This document shows, one piece after another, positions 21,897 through 30,872 of a stretch of DNA of 32,642 bases. Under the pieces are notes generated by a model, which saw only the letters and a list, made by a program, of their open reading frames with translations, had not been told where the DNA came from and ran no database searches. Source of the stretch: an uncultured bacterium (GTDB taxonomy: Bacteria > Bacteroidota > Bacteroidia > Bacteroidales > Bacteroidaceae); the NCBI GenBank assembly GCA_945829115.1, contig CALZTP010000022.1, positions 1 to 32,642 of the forward strand. Direction: 5' to 3'. The position numbers and the translations under genes were made by a program. The stretch's first letter is position 1, and each line of letters starts with the position of its first letter.

Positions 21897-22841
21897 ATGA
21901 GAAAAATAATAATCCTTTTTCTAATCCTTCTCCCAATCTCTTCGAGGGCGTACAATATTATATATACAAGTGTCGACAGCATACGAATAGAGAGAATGCT
22001 CTGTGAGGCACGGGAGCTGCCCTCAGAAACAAACTATATGTTGCATTTCGCAAAGGCATTCCTCGGTACTCCATATGTGGCACACACACTCGACTGTTAC
22101 CCAGAAGAGAATCTCGTGGTGAACCTCTCTGGCATGGACTGCACAACGTTCATGGAGACTGTTCTCTCGCTCTCTCTCTGTTCCCTTGAGCAGAAAACCT
22201 CTTTCCGTGACTTCTGCAATTTCCTTCGAATGATTAGATATTCTCGTGGGGAGGTTTCATACCTTCACAGAAACCACTACCTTTCAGGATGGATTGAAGA
22301 GAACGAAAAGCAAGGATTCGTAAGTTCTTTTTCCCCACAAAACACCCCTGCTCTACAAAACACCCCTGCACCAACACCCCCGCATTCCTGCCCTGCCTGG
22401 TATCTTTCGACTTGGTCGAAAGAAAAAACCACCCCTGCCATTCAACGTCTGAACATCAACTACATGTCTACACATGTAAAGAAATACACCATGCTCACAA
22501 ACCACCCAGAGTGGATTGCTGGCATAAAAGAAATGGAAAAGGCATACTGTGGAAAGGAGCACGCATACATCCCGAAGCATGCTCTCTTCAACACCGAGCA
22601 GTTGCGAGAAACCATCTCCGATGGAGATATACTCCCAATCTTGACCTCCATTCCCGGTCTTGACACCTCACATGTTGGCATTGCCCTTTGGAAAGACGGG
22701 AAACTATTCCTCTTGCATGCCTCGTCGAGGTGGAAAAAGGTGGTGATAGAGCCACAGCCTCTTTCCCTTTACATGAAAAGTCAGCCAAAACAAATCGGTA
22801 TCAGGGTTGTGAAAATAGCCAAAAACCGTCAGAGGCGATAA
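21897..22841 (+). CDS. DUF1460 family, N-acetylmuramoyl-L-alanine amidase-like (NlpC/P60 fold)
   Basis: A 314-residue exported cysteine hydrolase of the DUF1460 family. I chose ATG 21897 because it starts a clear signal peptide (MRKIIILFLILLPISSRAYN); an in-frame ATG at 21837 lies inside the minisatellite. The likely catalytic Cys is Cys82 in SGMDCTTFMET, with His259 in DTSHVGIALW as partner; LLHASS (about 272-277) is a further conserved block. INYMSTH (188-193) marks the substrate-side domain. Between GFVSSF and that block there is an unusual insertion (about 146-180) rich in Pro, Thr, Asn and Ala. It should cut peptidoglycan fragments in the periplasm. Confidence 0.85.
   Translation: MRKIIILFLILLPISSRAYNIIYTSVDSIRIERMLCEARELPSETNYMLHFAKAFLGTPYVAHTLDCYPEENLVVNLSGMDCTTFMETVLSLSLCSLEQKTSFRDFCNFLRMIRYSRGEVSYLHRNHYLSGWIEENEKQGFVSSFSPQNTPALQNTPAPTPPHSCPAWYLSTWSKEKTTPAIQRLNINYMSTHVKKYTMLTNHPEWIAGIKEMEKAYCGKEHAYIPKHALFNTEQLRETISDGDILPILTSIPGLDTSHVGIALWKDGKLFLLHASSRWKKVVIEPQPLSLYMKSQPKQIGIRVVKIAKNRQRR
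22403..22423. repeat. Palindrome inside the DUF1460 insertion
   Basis: TCTTTCGAC (22403-22411) and GTCGAAAGA (22415-22423) form an exact 9-bp stem with the loop TTG. It lies at the 3' side of the low-complexity stretch that begins near 22335 with two AAACACCCCTGC copies. Confidence 0.8.
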
Positions 22842-22942
22842 AAATGCCCTTTTTCGCCTTGTTATGGAATTTTTTGCTGTTTTGCGAGGTTTTCTTTCTC
22901 TAATCAGCAAAAAAAGCCTAAAATACTAAATCTTTTTCTCTT

Positions 22943-22978
22943 TTTGCTTCGCTTTTTGGTAAAAAAAACGTACTTTTG
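22943..22978 (+). promoter_or_regulatory. gyrA promoter
   Basis: TACTTTTG at 22971-22978 matches the -7 box. A TTTG at 22943-22946 is a possible -33 box with slightly long spacing (24 bases). The start codon follows about 50 bases later. Confidence 0.5.
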
Positions 22979-23030
22979 TATCTTGAAAACAATATTTTTG
23001 AAAAAAAACAAAACATTATAAAAAAAATAA

Positions 23031-25715
23031 ATGGATATTACTAAGACAATTGATAACGATAGAATTCTTCAGATAGACATTGAAGAAGAGATGAAGTCAA
23101 GCTATATTGACTATTCTATGTCGGTTATCGTAGCACGTGCACTCCCTGATGTCCGAGACGGATTCAAGCCTGTTCATCGCCGTATCCTATACGGTATGAA
23201 AGGAATTAACAACACAAGTAATCAACCTTACAAGAAATGTGCTCGCGTGGTGGGTGAGGTGCTCGGTAAATACCACCCTCATGGCGACTTTTCTGTATAT
23301 GGAGCTCTCGTACGTCTTGCACAAGACTGGAACATGCGTTACACCCTTGTCGACGGACAAGGAAACTTCGGCTCTGTGGACGGTGACTCTGCAGCTGCCA
23401 TGCGATACACTGAGTGTAGGCTGTCAAAGATGGGCGAACATATCATGGACGACCTTGAAAAGGAAACAGTCGACATGACAAATAACTTTGACGACTCTCT
23501 ACAAGAGCCTACTGTGATGCCAACCAAGATACCAAACCTCCTCGTAAATGGCGGAAACGGTATTGCCGTCGGTATGGCAACAAATATGCCTACACATAAC
23601 CTCGGCGAAGTGATTGACGGCTGTTGCGCATACATCGACAATCCTGATATTGACACCGACGGACTGATGAAGCACATCAAAGCACCAGACTTCCCAACCG
23701 GAGCATATATCTACGGTATTCAGGGTGTGAAAGATGCCTATGAAACCGGACGCGGACGTATCGTAATACGTGCAAAGGCAGAAATAGAAAGCGATGAGCA
23801 ACACGACAAAATCGTGGTTACTGAAATTCCTTACGGAGTCAATAAGGCACAACTCATAGAATATATCGCTGACCTTGTAAAGGAAGGAAAGATAGATGGC
23901 ATTGCAAACGTAAACGACGAAACAGGCAGACAAGGAATGCGAATAGTTGTTGACTGCAAACGCGACGCAAACGCAAACGTCATTCTTAACAAACTGTTTA
24001 AAATGACTGCATTGCAGAGCTCTTTCTCTGTAAACAATATCGCTCTCGTAAACGGCAGGCCTCGTCTCCTCAATCTAAAAGACTGCGTGAGATACTTCGT
24101 AGAGCATCGTCACGACGTCACCATTCGTCGCACAAAGTTCGACCTGAAGAAAGCACAAGAGCGTGCACATCTCCTTGAGGCACTCATCACTGCCTGCGAC
24201 AATATCGATGAGGTTGTTCACATCATTCGTGGTTCAAAGACTCCTGCTGAGGCTGTTCAGAAACTCATGGACCGTTTCGCCTTCGACGACGTGCAGGCAA
24301 AGTATGTTGTTGACATGCGACTCTCACAGCTCACCGGTCTTCGCATGGACCAGTTGCATAATGAGTACGATGAACTCATGAAGCGCATAGAATATCTCCA
24401 GAACATCCTCGACGACCCAGAGCTCTGCAAGAAGGTTATGAAAGACGAGCTCAACGAGGTTAAGGAGAAATATGGCGATGAGCGTCGCACGGAGATAAAA
24501 TACTCCAGCGAGGAGTTCAACCCAGAAGACTTCTATCCAAACGACCCTGTTATCGTCACAGTCTCTCACATGGGATACATAAAGCGCACCGCACTCTCCG
24601 AATTTAAGGAGCAGGGCAGGGGAGGAGTGGGCTCTCGTGGCACGAGAACTCGCGAGCAGGACTTCACCGAGGCTATCTATCCAGCCACCATGCACAACAC
24701 CATGCTCTTCTTCACCAAGAAGGGTCGCTGCTACTGGCTTAAGTGCTACGAAATCCCAGAGGGAAACAAAGACTCTAAGGGACGTGCCGTTCAGAATATG
24801 CTCAACATCGAGCCTGACGACCAGATACAGTCCATCCTCCGTCTCCGCGGCCTTGACGAGGACTTCGTGAACAGTCATTATGTCATCTTCTGCACAAAGA
24901 ACGGAACTGTCAAGAAGACTTGTCTGAAGAGCTATTCTCGTCCACGCTCAAACGGACTTATCGCCATCAACCTCCTTGAAAACGACGACCTCGTAGACGT
25001 TCGCCTCACAAACGGCAGAAACGAGCTCATCATAGCATCTCGAAACGGTCGTGCAGTGAGATTCCACGAAAACCAGATACGCTCCATGGGACGTGTCTCT
25101 ACCGGTGTTCGCGGCATGTTGCTCTCTGGTGACGACGATGAGGTAGTAGGCATGATTGTTGTCAACAAGTCTCACGAGGAGTCTGTTCTCGTTGTTTCTG
25201 AGAAGGGCTACGGAAAGCGCACACCTATCGACATGACAAACGAAGAGGGTGGAGTAGACAATATCTACCGCATCACGAAGCGTGGCGCAAAGGGTGTGAA
25301 GACTCTCGACATTACAGAGAAGACAGGAAAGATGGTTGCCATCAAGAACGTCACCGACGAGAACGATATCATGATCATCAACAAGTCGGGAATCGTTATC
25401 CGCCTCTCCATGAAGGAATGCCGCCTCCAGGGTCGTGCCACTCAGGGTGTTCGCCTTATAAACCTCACGAAGAAGAACGATGTCATTGCAAGTGTCTGCA
25501 AGGTAATGGGTTCTGAACTCGAAAGCCTTGTTGAACAGGAGAGTCGTGCGGCATGGGCAAAGATAAATGGTGAGGAGGAAGAGGCTGATGCCGTTCTCCC
25601 ATCTTCTGATCCTGCTACCTCTTCTCCAATGATTGAACTTGCAGACGATGAACCAATCGATGAACCAATCGAAGGCGAGGAACCAATCGAAGGCGAGGAA
25701 CCGTTGACAGAATAA
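23031..25715 (+). CDS. gyrA: DNA gyrase subunit A
   Basis: An 894-residue breakage-reunion subunit of gyrase. The winged-helix region is at residues 30-130 and the catalytic tyrosine is Tyr126 in AAAMRYTECR; later come the tower, coiled coil, and a C-terminal beta-pinwheel with a gyrase box variant QGRGGVG (about 528-534) that identifies GyrA rather than ParC. In the quinolone-resistance region the sequence is HPHGDFSVYG. The position equal to Ser83 of E. coli is Phe87 here (codon TTT, 23289-23291), a change known to give fluoroquinolone resistance in Bacteroides. The C-terminus is an acidic tail with short repeats (DEPI, EGEEP). It is a single-gene transcript with its own promoter. Confidence 0.95.
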   Translation: MDITKTIDNDRILQIDIEEEMKSSYIDYSMSVIVARALPDVRDGFKPVHRRILYGMKGINNTSNQPYKKCARVVGEVLGKYHPHGDFSVYGALVRLAQDWNMRYTLVDGQGNFGSVDGDSAAAMRYTECRLSKMGEHIMDDLEKETVDMTNNFDDSLQEPTVMPTKIPNLLVNGGNGIAVGMATNMPTHNLGEVIDGCCAYIDNPDIDTDGLMKHIKAPDFPTGAYIYGIQGVKDAYETGRGRIVIRAKAEIESDEQHDKIVVTEIPYGVNKAQLIEYIADLVKEGKIDGIANVNDETGRQGMRIVVDCKRDANANVILNKLFKMTALQSSFSVNNIALVNGRPRLLNLKDCVRYFVEHRHDVTIRRTKFDLKKAQERAHLLEALITACDNIDEVVHIIRGSKTPAEAVQKLMDRFAFDDVQAKYVVDMRLSQLTGLRMDQLHNEYDELMKRIEYLQNILDDPELCKKVMKDELNEVKEKYGDERRTEIKYSSEEFNPEDFYPNDPVIVTVSHMGYIKRTALSEFKEQGRGGVGSRGTRTREQDFTEAIYPATMHNTMLFFTKKGRCYWLKCYEIPEGNKDSKGRAVQNMLNIEPDDQIQSILRLRGLDEDFVNSHYVIFCTKNGTVKKTCLKSYSRPRSNGLIAINLLENDDLVDVRLTNGRNELIIASRNGRAVRFHENQIRSMGRVSTGVRGMLLSGDDDEVVGMIVVNKSHEESVLVVSEKGYGKRTPIDMTNEEGGVDNIYRITKRGAKGVKTLDITEKTGKMVAIKNVTDENDIMIINKSGIVIRLSMKECRLQGRATQGVRLINLTKKNDVIASVCKVMGSELESLVEQESRAAWAKINGEEEEADAVLPSSDPATSSPMIELADDEPIDEPIEGEEPIEGEEPLTE

Positions 25716-25805
25716 AAATTCTTCATAGAATATATTTCTTGTCAGAAAAACTTCTTGCCAGAAAAATTCTAATTAACAATATTATATTAACTCATTATCA
25801 CATTT

Positions 25806-26999
25806 ATGAAGAAATTAATGGTTATGGCTGCTGCGCTCACAATGGCATTGGCAGCAAATGCTCAAACTTCACCAGAGGCAAAGGCAATCAAGAAGATGAA
25901 GTCATATGCTGAGGTGCAGGAGGCACTCAAGGCGAACGAGGCTAACTTCGGAAACGACGATAAAGCTTTCGTCTACAACAAGCTCGTTGATCTCGCCATC
26001 TCTGAAAGCGAAAAGGCAGAGAAAGCATCTATCGAGGCTCAGCTGGCAAATAACGAGCAGCTCCAGCAGGAGATGTCGTTAGCAAAGAACACTGCTGGTC
26101 TCAACGCTATCGAGAACGCCCTCAAGTGTAATGCTGTCGATGCGGCAGGAAAGTTCCGTAAGAAGAACGCTTCTCGACTCATGACAATACGTAACTCAAT
26201 GGTTCAGGCTGGTCTTGACCGCTACAACACAAAAGACTACGCAAACGCAACAAAGTACTTCGGAGCTTTCGTGGAGACTCGCCACGATGCACTCTTCGCA
26301 GAGGCTGACTTCTCTACAGAGCAGAACTTCGGTCAGATTGCTTACTATGCTGCCCTCGCTGCTTACTTCGGAAAGAACATGGCAAAGTGCAACGAGTATT
26401 CTGACATCGCACTAAAGTCTCAGGAGAGAGATAGCGTCGCTAACGACGTGATCGTTGTGAAGCTTGGCGCTCTCGAAGAGCAGGCAAAGACAGCTGCAAT
26501 CGACACTGTCACCTTCACAAAAATCGTGAAGGAAGTCTACGACCAGTTCCCAGACAACGAGAACGTCTTCGGAAAACTCGTTGCTCTCTACGACGAGTCT
26601 GGCAAGAAAGACCTCGCTGCCGCTCTTCTCTCTGACCGTATCGCAAAGAACCCTAACGATGTTATGGCAAACGCATACATGGGTCAGAATGCTCAGAACG
26701 AACTGAAGTACGACGAGGCTATCACTGCCTACACACGTGCTCTACAGGGACGCCCTGACTTCCTCGTTGCAAAGCTGAACCTCGGTGTTTGCTACCTCAA
26801 CAAGGCTGTGGGCATCGTAGAGAAGAACACAGACGCTCGTGGCGTTATGAAGCCAGAGGTGAAGCCAGAGGTTATGGAGAATCTCAACCAGGCAAAGAAG
26901 GTTCTAGAAGAAGTAAAGGCTGCCGACCCTGACAAGACTCAGGTGAACTGGGCTTACCCTCTCGAACGTGTTAACTACGCTATCGAGAACGTGCAGTAA
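25806..26999 (+). CDS. Secreted TPR-repeat protein
   Basis: A 397-residue protein with a signal peptide (MKKLMVMAAALTMALAANAQ) and an all-helical body with tetratricopeptide-like repeats, clearest at about 275-345 (NDVMANAYMGQNAQNELKYDEAITAYTRALQGRPDFLVAKLNLGVCYLNKA in pieces). Earlier helical pairs include YNTKDYANATKYFGAFVETR and YYAALAAYFGKNMAKCNEYSDIALKS. It should be periplasmic or outer-membrane facing, mediating protein contacts; no enzyme motif is present. The next gene encodes a protein of the same design, so the two look like diverged tandem duplicates. Coding bias toward GAG/AAG/CTC suggests high expression. Confidence 0.8.
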   Translation: MKKLMVMAAALTMALAANAQTSPEAKAIKKMKSYAEVQEALKANEANFGNDDKAFVYNKLVDLAISESEKAEKASIEAQLANNEQLQQEMSLAKNTAGLNAIENALKCNAVDAAGKFRKKNASRLMTIRNSMVQAGLDRYNTKDYANATKYFGAFVETRHDALFAEADFSTEQNFGQIAYYAALAAYFGKNMAKCNEYSDIALKSQERDSVANDVIVVKLGALEEQAKTAAIDTVTFTKIVKEVYDQFPDNENVFGKLVALYDESGKKDLAAALLSDRIAKNPNDVMANAYMGQNAQNELKYDEAITAYTRALQGRPDFLVAKLNLGVCYLNKAVGIVEKNTDARGVMKPEVKPEVMENLNQAKKVLEEVKAADPDKTQVNWAYPLERVNYAIENVQ

Positions 27000-27000
27000 T

Positions 27001-27034
27001 ATATGGGTGGTAATTTATATAGAACAACCCATAT
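27001..27034. repeat. Palindrome after the first TPR gene
   Basis: ATATGGGTGGT (27001-27011) pairs with ACAACCCATAT (27024-27034) with one mismatch, around AATTTATATAGA. It shares the GGGTGG and TATAGAAC words with the palindromes at 1410, 19121 and 29698. It begins two bases after the stop codon, so it may act as terminator or mRNA-stabilising end. A second stem, GTAGGTGTG/CACACCTAC, is at 27049-27092. Confidence 0.55.
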
Positions 27035-27092
27035 GTAAATAGGTGTAGGTAGGTGTGTAGAATGAATCTTTTTTAATCTTCCGCACACCTAC

Positions 27093-27311
27093 TCACACTC
27101 CTGCTCTCACCAGCTCATAGAGCTCATCGTGCTCATCCAATCAAACCAAAACAACCCTCACCACCTCTGTAAACTCAAACAAACCCAAACACCCCTCAGT
27201 AAACCCAAATACCCCTCACCTCAACACCCCTCGGCAATAAAAGCCAGCGGATCACACCGTAAAAAAAACATACACACTTGCCCCAGACACAGGATAACCA
27301 TATAACGAATC
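27093..27311. other. Gene-less, C-rich low-complexity tract
   Basis: The rest of the 27000-27311 gap holds no gene. From about 27140 to 27235 it is almost free of G on the plus strand and repeats CAAACCCAAACACCCCTC-like words. The AACACCCCT word also occurs in the DUF1460 insertion near 22338. I see no clear promoter for the second TPR gene, so read-through from the first is possible. Confidence 0.5.
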
Positions 27312-28520
27312 ATGAAGAATATGTACAGAATAATAGCAACCATGGTCTTCCTTTCTCTCTCTCTACTCCTTCACGCACAGAAGGCGGAGCTCTCAGAGAT
27401 AAAGACCTGTCTAAAGGAAAACAAAAATCTCGATGTCGCTGACAGTCTCATAAGGAAGGTCATCGCCATGTCGAAAGAGAAAAACAACATACGCCACTAT
27501 CTCACGCTCACAGAGATAAGAAGAAAACAATACGAAAACGGAAACGAAAAACTCTATCTCAGACAACTGAAAGATACTGCTTCGCTCTTCCCCGTCTTGA
27601 GAAAAATGTTCCTCGCTTACGAAACCCTCGACTCTATTGACGCCTTGCCTGACAAAAAAGGAAAGGTAACTCCTAAGCATAGAAAAAAGAATGCAGCATT
27701 CCTAAACCTCCTCAGGCAAAACCTCTACAATGGCGGAATATTCTCCGCACAGAAACAGAACTACTCAGAGGCTTACGACTGCATGGACCTCTATCTCGAT
27801 GCTTGTCGGCAGCCGCTGTTCTCACACTATAACTACCTTCAAGAAGACAAGCAACTGCCACAGGCCGCCTATTGGGCTGCCGTCTCTGCACGAAAGCTGA
27901 AGAGATACAGTCTCATGACAAAATATCTCGACCTCGCTCTCGCCAACCGAGACAACGCTCCTCTCGTTCTCGCTATGCTCCACGAGGCGTTTGTTGAAAA
28001 CAACGAATCAAAGAAGGCGGTTGAATATTTAAAAAAGGGATTCCGTGAATATTCCGAATTTCCCTATTTCTTCCCTCGTCTCGTTGACTATTACTCTCAG
28101 AAAAACGAGATCGACTCCGTGAAGCAGATTGTTGATACCGCAATATCCTTAGAACCGGGGAATATGTTCTATCGACTGGCGAAAAACAATCTCCAGCTGA
28201 ACTCGAAGGAGTATGATGACTGTATCGCTCTCGGCGATTCGCTCATTCACAACAACGACCAGAATGCGGAGGCCTACTACAACGTTGGAGCCGCCTACTT
28301 CAATAAGGCTCTTCTTAGAAACCAGAAAACAGAAAATCTGAAAAACAAGAAGAAAGAGGTGAACGCTCTCTACGAAAAAGCATTGCCGTATATTGAACGA
28401 TATCGAATTCTCACACCAAAAAAAACTCAGAGATGGGCACCTATGCTTTACACCATCTATCTGAACCTAAACAAGGGAAAAGAATTTGAGGAAATAGATA
28501 AGTTGATGAAAAATTACTAA
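27312..28520 (+). CDS. Secreted TPR-repeat protein, relative of the preceding one
   Basis: A 402-residue helical protein with a signal peptide (MYRIIATMVFLSLSLLLHAQ; the first Met may be the one at 27312 or the one three codons later). The middle has YNGGIFSAQKQNYSEAYDCMDLYLDA and AAYWAAVSARKLKRYSLMTKYLDLAL, the same order and spacing as the equivalent helices in the upstream gene, and a TPR near residues 315-345 (NAEAYYNVGAAYFNKALL). It is more basic and Leu/Lys-rich than its neighbour. It carries no catalytic motif. Probably a periplasmic scaffold or envelope assembly factor; function unknown. Confidence 0.78.
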   Translation: MKNMYRIIATMVFLSLSLLLHAQKAELSEIKTCLKENKNLDVADSLIRKVIAMSKEKNNIRHYLTLTEIRRKQYENGNEKLYLRQLKDTASLFPVLRKMFLAYETLDSIDALPDKKGKVTPKHRKKNAAFLNLLRQNLYNGGIFSAQKQNYSEAYDCMDLYLDACRQPLFSHYNYLQEDKQLPQAAYWAAVSARKLKRYSLMTKYLDLALANRDNAPLVLAMLHEAFVENNESKKAVEYLKKGFREYSEFPYFFPRLVDYYSQKNEIDSVKQIVDTAISLEPGNMFYRLAKNNLQLNSKEYDDCIALGDSLIHNNDQNAEAYYNVGAAYFNKALLRNQKTENLKNKKKEVNALYEKALPYIERYRILTPKKTQRWAPMLYTIYLNLNKGKEFEEIDKLMKNY

Positions 28521-28554
28521 AAAAGAGCAATTTGTCAATTTTTTACCGAAAATA

Positions 28555-28586
28555 TTTGCAGATTTCAGTATATTTGATTAACTTTG
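28555..28586 (+). promoter_or_regulatory. serC promoter
   Basis: TTTG at 28555-28558 and TAACTTTG at 28579-28586 with 20 bases between, a full match; leader about 30 bases. Confidence 0.78.
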
Positions 28587-28620
28587 CACGCATAATATCA
28601 AACCTATCAATTATTGTTAA

Positions 28621-29688
28621 ATGAAAAAGTATAATTTTAATGCAGGACCATCTATTCTTCCAAGAGAAGTAATAGAGCAGACAGCACAAGCCTGCCTCGA
28701 CTTTGACAACTCCGGACTTTCACTGATGGAAATAAGCCATAGAGCAAAGAATTTCCAGCCTATCGTTGATGAAGCAGTGGCTCTCTTCAAAGAGCTGCTT
28801 AACATCCCTGAGGGATACTCAGTACTCTTCCTCGGTGGTGGCGCCTCGCTCGAGTTCTGTATGATTCCATATAACTTCCTTGAGAAAAAAGCTGCCTACC
28901 TCAATACTGGCGTGTGGGCAACAAAGGCAGAGAAGGAAGCAAAACTGTTTGGTGAAGTAGTTGAAATCGCAAGCTCCAAGGACCGCAACTTTACTTATAT
29001 CCCACGAGATTTCGTGATTCCTACAGACGCTGACTATCTGCACATCACAACAAACAACACCATCTACGGCACTGAGCTACGCGAAGACCTCGATTCTCCA
29101 ATCCCACTCATTGCCGACATGTCTTCCGACATCCTCTCTCGTCCGGTAGACGTAAGCAAATACACCATGATCTATGGTGGCGCACAGAAAAACCTCGCCA
29201 TGGCGGGTCTCACCTTCGTGATTGTAAAGGAAGACGCACTCGGAAAGGTGTCACGCCCAATCCCAACCATGCTCGACTATCGCACTCACGTGAAGAAGGG
29301 CTCTATGTTCAACACTCCTCCAGTGGTGCCAATCTATTCTGCCCTCATGAACCTTCGCTACATAAAGGCGCATGGTGGCGTAGAGGCAATGGCAAAGCTT
29401 GCTCAGCAGCGTGCTGACATCATCTACAACGAGATCGACCGCAACAAGCTCTTCGTCGGCACTGCAGAGAAAGACAGTCGTTCGCTCATGAACATCACCT
29501 TCGTGCTTAATGAAGAATATAAAGACCTGCAAGAGGAGTTCCTCGCCTTCGCAACCTCAAAGGGCATGGTTGGCGTGAAGGGACATCGTGACGTGGGTGG
29601 CTTCCGCGCTTCTTGCTACAATGCCATGAGCATTGAGGGATGTGAGGCTCTCGTGAAGTGCATGCAGGAATTTGAGGCTATGCACTAA
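28621..29688 (+). CDS. serC: Phosphoserine aminotransferase
   Basis: A 355-residue PLP enzyme that turns 3-phosphohydroxypyruvate plus glutamate into phosphoserine (also acting in vitamin B6 synthesis in some bacteria). Family signs: the start [32 protein letters not shown] (phosphate and PLP loop), [17 protein letters not shown] (Asp that holds the pyridine N), and Lys190 in [10 protein letters not shown], the PLP lysine. The C-terminal RASCYNAM holds substrate-binding Arg. Normal length. serA follows after about 150 bases that contain a perfect palindrome, so both are probably on one transcript with a possible partial stop between them. Confidence 0.96.
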   Translation: MKKYNFNAGPSILPREVIEQTAQACLDFDNSGLSLMEISHRAKNFQPIVDEAVALFKELLNIPEGYSVLFLGGGASLEFCMIPYNFLEKKAAYLNTGVWATKAEKEAKLFGEVVEIASSKDRNFTYIPRDFVIPTDADYLHITTNNTIYGTELREDLDSPIPLIADMSSDILSRPVDVSKYTMIYGGAQKNLAMAGLTFVIVKEDALGKVSRPIPTMLDYRTHVKKGSMFNTPPVVPIYSALMNLRYIKAHGGVEAMAKLAQQRADIIYNEIDRNKLFVGTAEKDSRSLMNITFVLNEEYKDLQEEFLAFATSKGMVGVKGHRDVGGFRASCYNAMSIEGCEALVKCMQEFEAMH

Positions 29689-29697
29689 TTCATACGG

Positions 29698-29742
29698 GTG
29701 GTTCTATAAATGACCACCGTCAAAGATAATTTATAGAACCAC
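29698..29742. repeat. GGTGGTTCTATAAAT-type palindrome between serC and serA
   Basis: GTGGTTCTATAAAT (29698-29711) and ATTTATAGAACCAC (29729-29742) form an exact 14-bp stem with a 17-base loop. It begins 9 bases after the serC stop. No T-run follows, so it is not a classical terminator. Confidence 0.75.
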
Positions 29743-29838
29743 ACATATATTCGTTTTCAATAAGCCAAAGGAGCAATGGTGAGCTCGCACTCTCATTGCC
29801 ATGGCGAGAAAAAACATATATCATCATTATCCATAATC

Positions 29839-30759
29839 ATGGCAAAAGTTTTAATTGCTACAGAAAAACCTTTTGCAGCAGCTGCCGTTGCTGGAATAAA
29901 AGAGGTTATCGAGGGAGCAGGAAACGAACTCCTTCTCCTTGAAAAATATACAGAAAAGGCACAGCTCCTCGAAGCAATTGCAGACGTGGAGGCTGTCATC
30001 ATACGTTCCGACAAAATAGACGCTGAAGTTCTCGATGCCGCAAAGAATCTGAAGATTGTGGTGCGTGCCGGAGCTGGCTACGACAACGTAGACCTTCAGG
30101 CAGCCACCGCACACAATGTGGTTGTTGAGAACACACCAGGACAGAACGCAAACGCAGTCGCTGAGCTCGTGCTCGGTATGCTCGTCTACGGCGTGCGCAA
30201 TTTCTACAACGGAAAGGCAGGCACAGAGCTCATGGGAAAGACCATCGGTATTCTCGCCTTTGGAAACGTGGGAAGAAACGTGGCTCGCATCGCTAAGGGC
30301 TTCGGAATGAATGTAATAGCTTACGATGCTTACTGTCCAAAAGATGTTATCGAAGCTGCTGGAGTAACTGCCGTAGACTCTCAAGATGCACTCTTCGAGC
30401 AGGCAGATATCGTTTCGCTACATATCCCTGCCACAGCAGAGACAAAGCAGTCCATCAACTACGCACTCGTTAGCAAACTGAAGAAGGGTGGCATTCTCGT
30501 CAACACAGCTCGAAAAGAGGTTATCAACGAACCAGAACTCATAAAACTCCTCGCTGACCGCACAGACCTCCGCTATCTCACCGATATCAAGCCAGATGCA
30601 GATGCCGACTTCGCTCAGTTCGAGGGACGTTATTTCTCTACACCAAAGAAAATGGGCGCACAGACCGCAGAGGCAAACACCAATGCAGGCATTGCCGCTG
30701 CAAAGCAGATAAACGCCTATTTCTCTGAGGGCTGCACTCGTTTCCAAGTAAATATGTAA
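29839..30759 (+). CDS. serA: D-3-phosphoglycerate dehydrogenase (Bacteroidetes type)
   Basis: A 306-residue NAD-dependent dehydrogenase that oxidises 3-phosphoglycerate, the first step of serine synthesis. I chose ATG 29839 (MAKVLIATEKPF) over 29776 because family members begin here. The NAD loop is ILAFGNVGRNVA (about 138-149) and the catalytic Arg is Arg225 in NTARKEVINE. The usual catalytic His of the TPHxGxxT motif is replaced: the sequence reads TPKKMGAQTAEAN (268-280), with Lys at the His place. As I recall, related Bacteroidetes proteins share this. There is no C-terminal ACT domain, so serine feedback of the E. coli kind is not expected. Confidence 0.9.
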   Translation: MAKVLIATEKPFAAAAVAGIKEVIEGAGNELLLLEKYTEKAQLLEAIADVEAVIIRSDKIDAEVLDAAKNLKIVVRAGAGYDNVDLQAATAHNVVVENTPGQNANAVAELVLGMLVYGVRNFYNGKAGTELMGKTIGILAFGNVGRNVARIAKGFGMNVIAYDAYCPKDVIEAAGVTAVDSQDALFEQADIVSLHIPATAETKQSINYALVSKLKKGGILVNTARKEVINEPELIKLLADRTDLRYLTDIKPDADADFAQFEGRYFSTPKKMGAQTAEANTNAGIAAAKQINAYFSEGCTRFQVNM

Positions 30760-30792
30760 ATTTTTGTTCATATACAAGAAATTTTGTTAGTT

Positions 30793-30860
30793 AGAGAATT
30801 CAAATTCTCTATGTCAATGCATTTCAAGGGGTCGCAGTGATGCGCCCCCTTGTCATTTTA
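30793..30860 (+). terminator. serC-serA operon terminator region
   Basis: CAAGGGGTCGCA (30825-30836) pairs with TGCGCCCCCTTG (30841-30852) over 12 positions with one mismatch and a GTGA loop, followed by TCATTTTA. A smaller exact hairpin AGAGAATT/AATTCTCT precedes it (30793-30810). Confidence 0.78.
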
Positions 30861-30872
30861 TGTCTCTCGGTG

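Noticed and set aside
21441..21936. Two long antisense reading frames with repeated KESNFYGRKATSMEGK-like products
   Set aside because: They exist only because the 20-bp unit has no stop on the minus strand; composition is pure repeat, no promoter, and they overlap real genes.
23031..25715. ParC (topoisomerase IV) as identity of the gyrase-like gene
   Set aside because: The MKSSYIDYSMSVIVARALPD start and the gyrase box plus full beta-pinwheel are GyrA features; ParC of this phylum starts differently.
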